Assembly (NCBI RefSeq): GCF_002865645.1
Contig: NW_020194637.1
Coordinates: 124,001 to 188,000, forward strand
Direction of reading: 5' to 3'
DNA: 64,000 nucleotides
Source of the DNA: Hyaloscypha bicolor E
Lineage: Eukaryota > Ascomycota > Leotiomycetes > Helotiales > Hyaloscyphaceae
Shown: positions 42,260-53,873 of the stretch, one piece after another
How positions within the stretch are numbered: position 1 is the stretch's first letter
How the letters are laid out: every line of letters starts with the position of its first letter
Program-made: the position numbers and the translations under genes
The notes under the pieces: generated by a model
What the model saw: the letters and a program-made list of their open reading frames with translations, nothing else
What the model was told of the DNA's origin: nothing
Database searches by the model: none

Positions 42260-43135
42260 AGGGTAAATGTAAAACGACCCGGCCTCCCCCCACCGGGTGT
42301 CGATTGGGGGTGTCAATTGGGGCAGGGGTGTTGACGACTTGTAATTGGCTACCTAGCTCTTTAAAAATCTTAAGTTAGATTTTTTTAATATAAGTATAAG
42401 CTAGTATATTACAACCTTAGTATTATGATTACTTGCTTCCTAACCTATAGTAAAAAGATTCCTTAAAATAATATTTTAATTTAAAGGAGTTTATATATTA
42501 ATTAATTAAGTTTTAGTTTTTAAGCCCTATAAGGCCCTATAAATTATAGGCTTATAGGGCTCTTATATCTGGTTTTAGGGACTTATTAGCTAAATTTCTA
42601 GGCTTTCTTAAGCTTATTTTAAGCTATAAAATGTGGAATTTTTAACTTCTTTAATTTAAAGAGCTATTATTAATTCAGTTTATAAAAAGTTTATATTTAA
42701 ATAGCCCTTAATTAGCGCTATAAGGAAATAAAACAAGTACTAATTATATTAACTCCTTATAAAATTAAATCAAATTAAAGAAAAAGCCAGAATTTTGGTA
42801 TTCTTGTCCGAACGCCTCTACTTTGGGCTACGAAGGCGCGTGGCAATGAAAACTGTCCATCTCCAAAGCAATGGAGGGTTTTAGAGCACTAGGACCTACT
42901 TTTGTTATTAACCCTCTAATCAAATTTCTCTAATATTTATAGATTCTTTTCTAAAATTGCAACTAGCATTTGCGAAATTATAATATCGTGCGGAATTATT
43001 GTGATGATTAGGCATTCTTGGTGTTTTCTGAAACATGGACGGTTTTTAATGCCGCGCGCCTTCGTAGTGGCTAGTCTGGCCCCCAATCGACACCCCAAAT
43101 CGACACCTGGGGGTGGGTCGTTTTACATTTTCCCT
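42260..43135. mobile_element. TIR element, 876 bp, AT-rich centre
   Basis: Left end AGGGTAAATGTAAAACGACC and, reverse-complemented, right end AGGGAAAATGTAAAACGACC. After a short gap both arms continue with a shared GGTGTCGATT..GGGGTGTC segment, so the inverted repeats span about 55-60 bp. The centre (42.36-42.8 kb) is RIP-like. I see no target duplication of 2, 8 or 9 bp, so I cannot assign a superfamily. No transposase. Confidence 0.75.
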
Positions 43136-44156
43136 GGCTTTAGACAATGATCACTCTTTTATAATATTCTTCATACTCCTGGGACCTGATTCTTCCACCT
43201 GGTGGAACTGCCATCAAAAGCCCCGCAGCTGTGGTTTTCATCGCTAACCTTTCAAGGGGATTGATTAGGGTCGCCCTAAGCTTCTGCACGCGAAGCGCCA
43301 ACTCCTGACCTTCATTGGAAGACTCAAGACATTGAAGACACGTTTCCTACACTCTTAAAAATCAAGTCCTCCTTCCCAACTCGACTCTCCTTGTTAGATC
43401 GGCTCAACACCTAGCCCCACCCTTTCCCAGGCACCAGTTACACCGGACTGGCTTTCAATCGAACCGAGCTCTGCCACAAAGACGCCAGAAGAAGCAAAGG
43501 CGTTCAATGCTCTTGCCACACATAAAAAGCTTCTCCTGACCTTCTGAGAACACCGACAAGGCTGTTCCCAAACTCTTTCATCGCCCGTTGCCCGCATGCA
43601 AATGCAAGGCACGGGTCCAAGATGATACGTTCTGAGTCGAGGTGCATCCACGGGACGGCCGGGACGGCCCATTGCGGATTGTAGGCTGGTGGAATTGAGT
43701 TCAACACCTGCCGGCAGGGTGGAAGTATTGGTGGCGGGCGCTGACGGTCATGAATTGGGCAGGTAGCAGGTTCCTATTACATCCGTCTGTGTACGAGTAA
43801 CCGATTGGACCAAACCGAAGTCAGACGTGATTTTTCGGAGGAGCAGCGGTGGATTGCATGGCCCCTCACTTCCTCAGCACAAGAGCAACCCACGGGTTTC
43901 CGCCTTGCAAAGCCGCTGAAGAAACAGAGCTGTATTGCCCCACCTCAAGCATGGCGGGGTAGCATCGCAGGGAAGAGCATGCACGTAAGATTAGCTCGTT
44001 ACTTCCATTTATCTTCGATTGCATGACCCTTCAAAGACCCCCTCCCCTCACTTCCCATATTCCCGGGACGCACCAAGCTCTTCTCTGGCCGCGCCCAGTT
44101 TTCGTGTCACTTCAGAATTGACATCTTTCATGTTAGGTTGAGTCAAGCTGTCCATC
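43136..44156. other. Intergenic, no gene seen
   Basis: Normal, GC-richer DNA. Overlapping frames on both strands around 43.4-43.7 kb lack motifs. The right end is the promoter side of the GMC gene. Confidence 0.45.
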
Positions 44157-46090
44157 ATGGTGAGCATCTCTGTCAGCCTCTTGGGTGCTTTATTTGCTCT
44201 AGTATCTGCCCAGCAAGGGCGCCTCTATTCCAGCTCATTTGCCATTCCCGGAAATGCTTCTTACGACTATGTTGGTATGTGCCACTCCTATAAATTTAAC
44301 TCCCGCCTTTTTTTACTGCTGCTTACTATTTCCAGTGGTTGGAGGCGGCACGGCAGGCCTAGCAATTGCCGCACGTCTTGCAGAGACTGCCTCAGTCGCT
44401 GTTATCGAGGCAGGAGGTCTTTACGAGATTGAGAATGGCAATCAAAGCGTTGTTCCCTACTATGCCTTGACCATGGGCGTCCTCTCAACATCGACCTCGT
44501 ACGCAAGACAGCCGTTGGTAGACTGGGACTTGATATCTGAGCCCCTAAAAGGAGCTGGAAATAAGCGCATCCACTATGCGCGCGGAAAGACGCTAGGAGG
44601 CTCTTCAGCGATCAATACCATGGGATATCATCGCGGTACAGTTGGGACACACCAGCGCTGGGCAGATCTCGTTGGAGACGACAGCTACAAGTGGGAAAAC
44701 GTGCTTCCTTACTTCAAGAAATCGACCACGTTCACGCCTCCCAACCTCGCAAAGCGGTTCCCTGCAAACGCCACTGTCCTCTACGATCCAACGGCGTTTG
44801 ACAACTCGCTCCACGGACCTGTGCAAATCTCGTACGGTAATTGGATTGATGTGACAACGACCTGGCTTGCTGTCGCCATGGAATCGATTGGGTTGCCACT
44901 CTTTCCAAAGGGGTTCAGTAGTGGTACTCTCTCCGGCTGGGGCTCCTGGGTGACAGATGAGATCAAGCCAGAAGACGCGACACGCTCTTCGTCTGAGGCA
45001 TCCTATTTGCGTCAAGCTATTGCGGACCCTAACTCGAAGATTACAGTGTATACCCACACTCAAGCGTCGAAGATCCACTTCGATTCCGGCAAAAATGCAA
45101 ATGGAGTGCTCGTGAACACGGCAGGCTTTGAGTATACCATCTTGGCAACAGAAGAAGTTATTCTCTCTGCTGGTGTATTCCATTCTCCTCAGTTGCTCAT
45201 GCTGTCAGGTATGTCTTTTATTCAACTACCAGCCGAGTAAATTGGCAACCCCAGTAATATTAACAGGTATCGGTCCTCGCGCAACGCTCGAATCTTTCAA
45301 TATTCCCGTACTGTCCGACCTCACCGGTGTCGGCCAAAACCTCTGGGATCAAATTTTCTTCGACGTCCTCTCTGGCGTTAATCTCCCCGCCTTCATCCCC
45401 AACCCCGCCGCCGAAGCTGTTGCCCTGGGGCAGTACCTCCAAGACCAAGAAGGCCCGTACAGCTCAGCAGGCGGCTTCATCGCCTTTGAGAAGATCCCCA
45501 AAAGCCTGCGCAAGAATTTCACTCAGCGCACGAAAGATATGTTGTCCACGCTGCCGGATGACTGGCCAGAGATCGAGTACATCGTGCTCGCGTTCCCCGG
45601 CGCAAATAGTACTATTGGAGCAATTTCCGCGACGATAGAAGCCCCCTTCTCGCGCGGGACTGTCACAATCTCCTCGTCTTCCATCAAAGACCCACCAATC
45701 ATCGACATGAACTGGCTTTCCGATCCCGCAGACGGCGAGCTCTTAGTTGCAGCATTCAAGCGCTGCCGCGAAGGGTGGAACAGCCCTGCGATCCAGCAGA
45801 TCCGCGTCGGTCCCGAAATCGCTCCTGGCCTGGCTGTACAGACAGATGGGGAGATCCTGGCATGGATTCGCCTGAATTTGGGGATACAGTGGCATGCGAG
45901 CTCGAGCTGCAAGATGGGGAAAAAGGGGGATAGGATGGCTGTCGTGGACAGCAAGGCGAGGGTGTTTGGGGTGAATGGGTTGAGGGTTGTGGATAATTCG
46001 GCGATTCCGATTTCTATTCCCGGACATCCCAGTGGGACGGTTTATATGTTTGCTGAAAAGATTGCGGATGATGTTAAGAATAGGAGATAG
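44157..46090 (+). CDS. Secreted GMC (FAD-dependent) oxidoreductase, 604 aa
   Basis: Exons 44157-44274, 44336-45208 and 45267-46090; introns have GTATGT donors and TTCCAG and AACAG acceptors, and the frame is continuous. Signal peptide MVSISVSLLGALFALVSAQQ. FAD site VVGGGTAGLAIAARL at about 40-54, with the first intron splitting the codon just before the GGG. GMC signature 1 HYARGKTLGGSSAINTMGY at about 117. Active-site pair: QWHASSSCKMG at about 537 and PGHPSGTVYMFAEKIAD at about 581. Length fits glucose-oxidase/aryl-alcohol-oxidase-like GMC enzymes, which oxidise alcohols or sugars outside the cell and produce H2O2. The substrate cannot be read from sequence. A broken relative lies about 0.9 kb downstream. 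Confidence 0.9.
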
Positions 46091-46969
46091 TCTGCATTCT
46101 TGCCAAGAGAGTGGTAATTTGGATAAGAAAGCGTTGTCCGATTGCTGTGTCACCTGACCTTTTCTCAAGGTGGCTTATTGTTGCAATGTTTTGGAGGTTG
46201 ACGACTTGATTTTTCAGCTCACGCGGGGTAAGCACTCTATATATACATCTGGTATATAAACTACAGTGTACCAGCGTACACTCAGTTCCAACACTTATGT
46301 TGAGAATTCAAAGCAAAAGTCACGTGCAATGCTTCTCAGACGACTGTCCATTTTGCAGTGATCTAAGGCCTATAGTTATACACGTCCAAATAGCCCCTAT
46401 TACCACTGAAACCCCATGTTTAGCTGAATGCCCTGCATAGCTAAACACCCTTGCACAGCTGAATGCCCCTGCATAGTTGAATTGCCACTAGTAGCCTTAG
46501 GCACCAATTTCCAACAGCTTAATGTTTCGGGCAACAATTGGGAGGCCTGTTTGCTCCATTCCTTTAACACTTTAACATGGCAGTAACCTCATAATCACTG
46601 CTTCAAGAGAGCTATTAAACAGGGGCCTCCATGGATGAAGAAAAAAAGCTGCCTTATTTTTATTATTTGGGAACCAGATATCCCATAACTCCCTTTGCTT
46701 CCCAGATGTGAACTTACGCAAGGAAAAGCCCACTCCACACAAGTCCGCAGCGCTGTGGCAAATCAATCTGCACACTCAGGAGAAATTTTAATCATGATTC
46801 ATGTCTCCTTCTACTCGGAGACGTATACCCAGAACAATCCGAGAAACATCTAAGTATCAGAATGCTGCGAGGTGAACTTCCCCGTACATAAAGGGCATCG
46901 GATTCCATGCTGAACTGCATTCTTCTGGGTAGACTCGACTCAAGATCCTTCCACAGAGACATAAGGACA
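46091..46969. other. Intergenic; small imperfect tandem repeat
   Basis: 46410-46485 carries 3-4 imperfect units of AGCTGAATGCCCCTGCATAG. Otherwise no gene or element seen. Confidence 0.5.
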
Positions 46970-47286
46970 ATGCAAAAGCTACGAATTCTGAAATTACTAT
47001 CTTTCTTGCGGGGTACTCTACTTTTTAAACCAGGTGCTCTTGCAGCTGGTCTTCCAAGATCCGTGCTTCGGTCTACTGTTGTATCCAGCCCTCAGGACGT
47101 CGATAGCTCGTATGATTTCGTCGTGATAGGTGGAAGGACTAGTACTTGACGGTAGCGGGTCAATTTACTAGAGATGGAAAATGTTAGAAAAATTCAAACT
47201 TGGTGTAACTAATCGACAGAGGGTAACAATACAACACAGATACAGTCCTGGTTATTGAACACGGACATTCTTGGTAGCCTGGTAAG
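46970..47286 (+). pseudogene. Fragment of a second GMC oxidoreductase
   Basis: Begins with a hydrophobic leader (MQKLRILKLLSFLRGTLLF) and reaches SSYDFVVIGGRTST, the FAD-binding start of GMC enzymes with one Gly of GGG replaced by Arg. A stop follows at about 47148. Further on, TDTVLVIEHGH (about 47237-47270) is the next conserved beta strand with the acidic ribose-binding residue, reached only across an intron or lesion. Nothing later in the enzyme is present, so this is a 5' fragment of a duplicated or older gene. Confidence 0.65.
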
Positions 47287-47939
47287 CAATAATAGTTTCT
47301 CAAAATTAATCTGGCTTATGTTCTGGCACTGTTTGTTGTTATATATAGAGGCTATTTTTCTATGGGCGTACTCGGTATTTAGTGGAATGAAATGCTTCAT
47401 TGGTGTGTTTTTGAAGCCGCCGAGTGCCGGAGTCGCCAAATCGCCAAGCGAGCTTAAGAAAAGGGGGGTTCACGCAGCGCTAGGCTAAGATCGTGTCCTA
47501 GGGTAGGGGGAAGTTGTGAGGACTTGGGCAGCAATTTAGTCTTTGCCCTATTTTGGTGATATACATGAATACTGGACTTGGCGTTTATGTAATTGGAGAC
47601 ACTAGTTTCTCCTTACATAGCATAGCATCAAGTTGCGGTGTACGGTTGTCCGTCAGCCACTAACACAATACGGCGCATAGTCATGCATCGGAAAATACTT
47701 GGGAGCCTGGAACTAAGTTGGTCTTGTGGAAGGCCTCACGAAATTGTTCACTAACTTCATCAATAAGGTTAGTCTGGTCATCGCTTCCGGCAATCCGCCA
47801 ACGTTATACAATCCGCTCTTCCTGAGCGTGTGTCTCATGACTTCTCACAAACTTTAAATCTTATCATCACCAAACTTTTGTGTCTAGCTTATTCACTGAC
47901 CCCGATCTCCTTCCCTAGCATCTAAGACGAAACCAACTG
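47287..47939. other. Intergenic, no gene seen
   Basis: No recognisable coding region. It separates the GMC fragment from the 3' end of the DUF8021-like pseudogene. Confidence 0.45.
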
Positions 47940-48930
47940 TGCGAGAACGTCCAGCATAGGCAAGCCACAGTTGAATGTAGACTGGCCCCGAAAAAGCGTC
48001 ATAGAATGGGTATTAACAAGTTTGAATTCCTCGACGCGGAACTTATCACTATCCGCACCCATACTGCCAAAGTCGTTAATGACGTCGACAGCCCCTAGAA
48101 AATGGTTGGAATCAAGAGGGGATATAAGGGGAGTGGATTGAGTCTCGTGAGAGAAACTAGCTAAGTAGACTCTAAAACCTAACAAGGCAACTACACGTCA
48201 CCAAGACTGCTTCCGGTTTCGCTCCTTCCACGCCCCTACTATCTCATGGAGAATATAGCGTTTGTCGGCGGTACGCGCCGCTCCATCTGGGAGACTAGCT
48301 CTGCAGGCACCTTTAGCCGGTAGCGAGCTTCCTTCGGTTCATGTGCACGACGTGCCCCAGGGACTGCAATGCTATTATTGGTAAAATAGTCGAAGTATGC
48401 ATCTGCTGCTGCTTGGATGACTGCACGTTTGTCGCGGGCGTTTACAGGAAGAGGACTCCAATCCTCGAGGAATACCTGGTGCAGCAGGCGGTGGGCTGAA
48501 CAGGCTAAAGGCAGTGAAGGAGATATCGCCGGTAGTCGTGACAATAGAGTCTATGTAGGTGATGTTGATACCGTTCGTATTGAAGCGGATCTGGATGCCA
48601 ATATTATGTGGGCTTATTGTGGACGCGATGGTCAACTCCGAATAGGGTCGCTCAAGAGGTGGCGTCCATGAGAGAGTGGATGTGGTCGATCTTAAGTGGT
48701 TGGCTCAGTGTGCTATTTCTGGTAATGTCAACCGTCGCCAAGTTCTCAGCATAAGTCGCGTTGCTTCTTAGAACGGCCTGTATGGAATCTAAATGCCCTG
48801 TACTCTGGGAAGCGATATGGAGACCCGTAGCTACTTTGAGCTTCTCTCTACTGGAAGCAGTCTGGGTGAGCACTGTGAGGTATGGGCAGCAGTGGACTCC
48901 ATTTTCACCCGTATTGTCGAAGATAACGGG
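47940..48930 (-). pseudogene. DUF8021-like protein, decayed by frameshifts
   Basis: Pieces in three frames line up in order on the minus strand: ATYAENLATVDI and LSQPLKIDHIHSLMDATS (about 48.78-48.65 kb), then IGIQIRFNTNGINITYIDSI and VTTTGDISFTAF (about 48.59-48.50), then PLPVNARDKRAVIQAAADAY and FDYFTNNSIAVPGA (about 48.46-48.36), and last DVINDFGSMGADSDKFRVEE (about 48.08-48.03). This order (IDSIVTTTGDW; RxxRAVIQAAxDAYFD; FGxxxGxDSxxFRVE) is what I recall of the fungal secreted DUF8021 family, function unknown. At least two frame changes and an internal deletion make it non-functional. Confidence 0.6.
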
Positions 48931-50460
48931 ATATTTATACAGAATTTCTGGGTTCAGACGAACATAGTCATGGTTATATGGCTAATAGCTGACAAATTTA
49001 GCTTACTCTGCGTACTATGGGGGGAGCAAAATCCTGGTGCTTACTCCGTTGTAGCTACCCCTATTTAAGCGAGCCAGGCGCTCCTTGGCGGAAGCACAGA
49101 TGCTAAAATTTAGCGGTGTACGAATTCGTAACCTGGTTGTGTTATTGTATTTCTTATTTACTGACAAATCTTGCGACTCCAAATGCGACTCTCAACACTG
49201 ACACCAATCATCAGATCGTCTACTCAGAAAAGGGAACGCAAATTACGCGACATGAAGTGATACATTTACTCTGCCTTTGGTGATTGGTTATCACTGAAAG
49301 TTTAAGGAGCATTGCTTTGTACCCGGAGTTACACCCTGGCGACATACCTCTGAGTAAATCTCATCATTGAGGAGAGAGTTCTTGCTGTCTGCAGTAAGCT
49401 GTATTGAGTCGTGCGTGCTTTCCTCACAAAACTACTTCCAGCCTCTCCTTCTTGAACATGGAGGATCTCCCGGAATAATCGTAGCCGAGTCCTCAACCGC
49501 GAACAACACTTGTCAAAACGGCACCCTTCTCAAGATTCATTTGTTTTAAGTTCCGCTGCCAGGCTTCATCTGCCTCTCTTGCAAGTCAAAATAGACAGAA
49601 GAAGCGGACCCAGTTTCATTGTCGAAGGTCAAGCTAGGCATTCTAAACACTTACCCTTATAAAGGTTCTCTCGCGATGCCGTAGATTCAGAGCCGAGTCC
49701 TTTTCGAATTTTTACGAAATGTTAGAATATTACAAGCCTCTCTAGACTAGATAAATGTACGATTTTTTAAGCACGCTCCGTTGTCGGTCCATATCAAGGC
49801 ACTTCAGTGCCACCCCTTGTGCCAAGTTAATCTTACAATCCCAATATAAGTAGAACCTGCTGCAATTTGAGTCTTGCTAAAACAACTGCCACACCCAGAA
49901 ATTTGCACGGCTTTCTTCACTGAGAAGTGCCAATGTCCCACTCAGTTTTAGGGGATAGCGCGGGGTAGTTTCGATTGTAGCGGGGTAGCTGACGCACCAA
50001 TTTGCAACCCGGTATCAGAAGAGCTCAGGAACTTCCCTAGCCCTAGAACTCAATACAATTTTTCGTTCATTCGGTATATGGGTACTATCCTTTCAGGTTA
50101 TCGATAATTGCAGCTCAGATTTTGCTTGTGTAAAATTAGAAAAGGACTCGTACCGACCCTTTGTTGTTCACTGAAACTGGGGAAAGAAGGCAAGGGATTC
50201 AAAGGCAGAATCTATTTTGCTTAGAAGGAGTGGGAACGAAGAAAAAAAAGCCAATGATGGAGAGGTGATGAAGGAAATAGCGGATGAAGAAGGGGTTCTG
50301 ACCTTCGACCCATGAAAAACAGAGGGCACACTCTCAGAGGAGGGTGATGAAATCAAGAATGTGGCTACCACCCTAGAAGAGAGGGTAGTTTGTACCACGC
50401 ATTAGAAGACAGATTCGGAGCTTGAAGGTCTTGGCTACTTCTGGAAACGAAGAGATCCAA
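48931..50460. other. Intergenic, no gene seen
   Basis: 1.5 kb of ordinary DNA. GCGGGGTAG is repeated at 49958-49990. Small frames only. It faces the 3' end of the Zn2Cys6 regulator. Confidence 0.45.
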
Positions 50461-52208
50461 TCACCAGTGAATCACAGTTTCTCTCTTTTCCATCTTGCTG
50501 GGATCATTTCTGACATTCTTGAAAGCCGTCAACTTCGCCGTCTTGTTAGCCGTATCGATGTCAACCTCCATCGTGGTATTCACAAATTTGTGCGGAACAT
50601 ATTCCTCGTCATCTCTCAAACCCTCCTCCTCAATCTCAGCCAGCCACTGCGAATACCTCCCGATAAGCACACCATCAAACAGACCCTCTCGTCTAGGGTA
50701 AGAAAGGAGAAGTCTGATCGCTTCTTGCCTCAGCGCGCGATGCCGGAACCGATAACAAATTCTGCTCAAAGGTATAACAAAATTCATCTCCATGGAGAAC
50801 CCACTATCATCACTAGAAGCGGTGGCTAAGAGTGACTTAATCAAGTCCATGAGCTCTTTCAGCTTAGTTGTTTGGCCGTAGTAAGCTTCCAGTGGACTCA
50901 ACATGGGAACCATAAGTGAGAGGTATGCGGAGAGGAACATGGCCCTGAGGATTGTGGCACGCCTCAATTCGAAAGGATCGTTCGCTCTCCGAGCTTGAAG
51001 TAAGAGAGGTTGGAAAGCATTCGACCAGACTGCATATTCTTCGAACCTCCTTTCCCGCTCTGCACACCACTCTTCGTTTGAGGTGTACTCGTTAGGAGGT
51101 GGATCGATCGTAGATCCCATCGTTGGGGAAGCTAAATACCACGGCCACTCATACCCAGAAGAGCCTGACCAATGGTATTGGCGCACTTCTAGGAGGCAGA
51201 GCGCAGATCGAGCCTGGCGCATGCTAACAAATTCTTGTTGAAACTTTTTCCTTGTTATCTGGCGGCAAGTAAGAATTTGCTCCTGGCTCAGGTGAGAGCT
51301 AGAGCAGTCATAAACAAGCGATTGTGTTTCCAGCTCCTGGAAAGCTTCCTCAATTTCTTCATCAATCTTTAGGTCATGAGAGCTAACCCCCTCGCGTTTT
51401 TTGTCTTTGAGCAAAAAATTCATTGCTCGGATTTGGGGGACCGTAGATGATCTGTTGAAGTGGTATATCTCGAAGCAGATGAACAGAAGGCAGGCAACAA
51501 GCCTTGTTCTCAAATCCAGGGCTTTCTTCGATATCGCCTTCCTCATATCCCCAATCGCCATGCTGTATTGGTTGTATGCAAACTGGCGTCGTAGATTCTC
51601 CTCGGGGGATTTCGCACGACCTCTCCACGTTTTGGGATCCAAAGCCCCAATCGCTATGACTGCATGCCGAATCGACGAGTTACTCTCGCAGGCTTGGAGT
51701 ACAAGATAGTTCCAGAGGCTCGAGGGAAATAAACCAGTCAGCTGGCTGGCAATCTGAGAAGTGAAGACGTCGAAATATCGATATTCTTGCTCATTTTTGA
51801 AAAGAGAACGCGGCGGGGCCCTGCAGATCGCAGTTGAGGCGACAATTGTTCGAAAGTCTGTTTCTGGACTTTGATTCGATGTTCGCATGGCTATAGGGGC
51901 ATCTTTGGTCGATCGGGGATCAATCTTGCGTTCTCCCTTGCGTAGAGGGTCCCTGTACCCCTCACAACGGACACCAAATTTGACACAGCGTTGGCAGACG
52001 GGCAGAGTCTCGTCGCATTTGACACGTCGAATGCTAATGATAATTAGGGAGGTCCAGTCAGTTTCTATTATTGGGGCAAGAGGAATGGCATCGCAGGTAT
52101 GGTTGGTGCTTACAGGCAGGTTCCGCAGCCAGTCCTCGACTTTTGGTGTGCTCGTCTTTTTCGGGTCTTGTCTTGACTTCTGTCGACAGGAAATTGCGGT
52201 GTGTCCAT
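50461..52208 (-). CDS. Zn2Cys6 fungal transcription factor, 555 aa
   Basis: Exon 1 is 52208-52114 and exon 2 52033-50461; an 80-bp intron (GTAAGC donor, CATTAG acceptor) lies inside the zinc cluster. The spliced start is MDTPQFPVDRSQDKTRKRRA. Cysteines 28, 31, 38, 45, 48 and 55 form C-X2-C-X6-C-X6-C-X2-C-X6-C: TGCGTCLIRRVKCDE, then LPVCQRCVKFGVRCEGYRDP. The rest resembles the short fungal-specific regulatory domain common in orphan regulators (SSIRHAVIAIGAL; YNQYSMAIGDMRKAI; CLLFICFEIYHFN). Such proteins bind CGG-type sites and regulate nearby or unlinked genes; the target is unknown. Without exon 1 the protein would lack its DNA-binding domain, so the intron call matters. Confidence 0.85.
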
Positions 52209-52737
52209 TGTCTTACTGTCTGAGGTAACTACGAGGATGGCGCAGCCAGTATGGGCGTTCTGCATCAACTTTGGAGGAATTTCAGATAGGCATGAAATGT
52301 GGTGTTAAAAGAAAGGAGAAGAGAAGAGAGTTTACGCACGAAGCTTCGAGTATTTTGTTATCAACAGTACTGCGTAATCTGACTGATCCTTGTCCATTCT
52401 GGGCTCGCTCTCGTATGGCGGCCAATTGGATTAAGATCTAGACAGCGATGTGGGGCTTGACCCCTCGGTACTCGTATAATTGGGGGCTGGTGGGGCACCA
52501 CGGTGGGAGTTTTGATGACAAAAGTTATCCATCCATATCTTCCTTTGCACAGAGCTTGTCGACGAAACCGCAGCCAGACTGGTCGCCTTCGCTCATCGGG
52601 ACGATGCAATTTCAAAAGATTTTCTGTGTTTGGCCCCGAGTTCAAAATTTAGAAGGCGTTGAAATTTCTGGATGAAATGGATCAATCCATTTGTCATCAA
52701 TACCTCACTCACTCTTCCCTCAAGAGTCAAAACGGCT
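52209..52737. other. Intergenic between regulator and glycosyltransferase
   Basis: Contains the 5' region of the Zn2Cys6 gene and the 3' end of the GT25-like gene. No other gene seen. Confidence 0.45.
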
Positions 52738-53873
52738 TCATTGCCCCGGGCCAGGGCATGTACTATCAAAAAGAGCCTTACACCTCGCGCTTCTTAGAAT
52801 ATTCGGCGTGTTCCCTATAATATGCTCAAACTCCTCCTCCTCCGCCCTGCTCCCCCTCTCATTCGCATCCGCGACGGCACTAATATGCCCAAATTCCGCC
52901 GGCGGTACATAGTGATGCATGAGTTCCGGAGTAACTACTAAACAAAACAAATCCTTCTTCTTGCAGCCGTTCTTGAGCCGAGTATCAAATTGTGTGTCTT
53001 CGCCTTTTCCGGCGAACTTCAATACTTTGATAGCGCCATGCCGTGAGAGAGCAATGGCGAAACTGCAGTCTGTATGTTGGCCCATCTGCACTGAGCGCAT
53101 CCCAGGCGTAAGCCCATCCATATTCTCCTTTGACCAGGGAAACCAGAGGGGGGCAATGTACTTCCCCGGACGCGGCGCCGAAGGGTCATCGTACAATAGT
53201 CTCCTCGTATCATTTCTGGTCGGCTCGGCACAATGGCCAATCCACAATAGATCCCACGAACGCCCATACGGGCTACGATCCTCTTTGCCAGTCCACGTAA
53301 ACTCCCTTACCGCATCAGAAAGCAGTTTCATCGAGTTTTTGATTAAGACATCCCAATCTACATCATCTTCGAGGATTAGAGCTGATTCGAGGTCTTGGGC
53401 GACAATATACTTGGTTATATCAAGGAAGGAAAGCCAGTTTTTAGCTTCGCCTCGACCACGAAGATGTGGGACACTCGTTGGTCCCATATTTTGAAAAGCA
53501 TAGATCATCTCGTCGGTCAACGGGGGCTGAATAGGGATATCGAGGTTGATACCGCTGTACCCCGCGGCGGCCTTGAGACCCCTTGTTCTCCAGCTAGGAC
53601 CTTCAGAGAGGACGACAATCTTTTGGAACTGAGAAAGTCAGCTCAAAGAGTCGAGAAATGCGATCATTTTTAGTTGTCTCATTAGATGAGTCGGGAGAAA
53701 CTCACTCCGAGTGTAAAGTTACCAGCGGCGTCTCTCGGTTTCGACGACCTGAGTCGGAGAGCTGGATTCCAGTTGACATAACAATACGTAATGATCGCGA
53801 AAAGGCAAGCGGCAGCGAAGTACTTGAGTCGAATAAACGAGAATCGTCGGCGAGGCTTTAGATGAGCGGCCAT
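52738..53873 (-). CDS. GT25-like (LPS-type) glycosyltransferase, type II membrane, 352 aa
   Basis: Exon 1 is 53873-53706 and exon 2 53628-52738, with a 77-bp intron (GTGAGT to CTCAG). The N-terminus MAAHLKPRRRFSFIRLKYFA is followed by the single hydrophobic segment AACLFAIITYCYV, a signal anchor for the Golgi lumen. Exon 2 starts FQKIVVLSEGPSWRTRGLKA, the GT25 opening, and includes ALILEDDVDWDV with the EDDVD acidic motif, then WDLLWIGHCAEPT and LYDDPSAP. The family transfers sugars to glycans; donor and acceptor are unknown here. An upstream in-frame Met at 53963 would add 30 residues, but Met at 53873 gives a normal anchor. Confidence 0.82.

Noticed and set aside
44605..45183. 192-codon minus-strand frame
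   Set aside because: Antisense shadow of exon 2 of the GMC oxidoreductase; no domain of its own.
52919..53494. 191-codon plus-strand frame
   Set aside because: Antisense shadow of the GT25-like gene.
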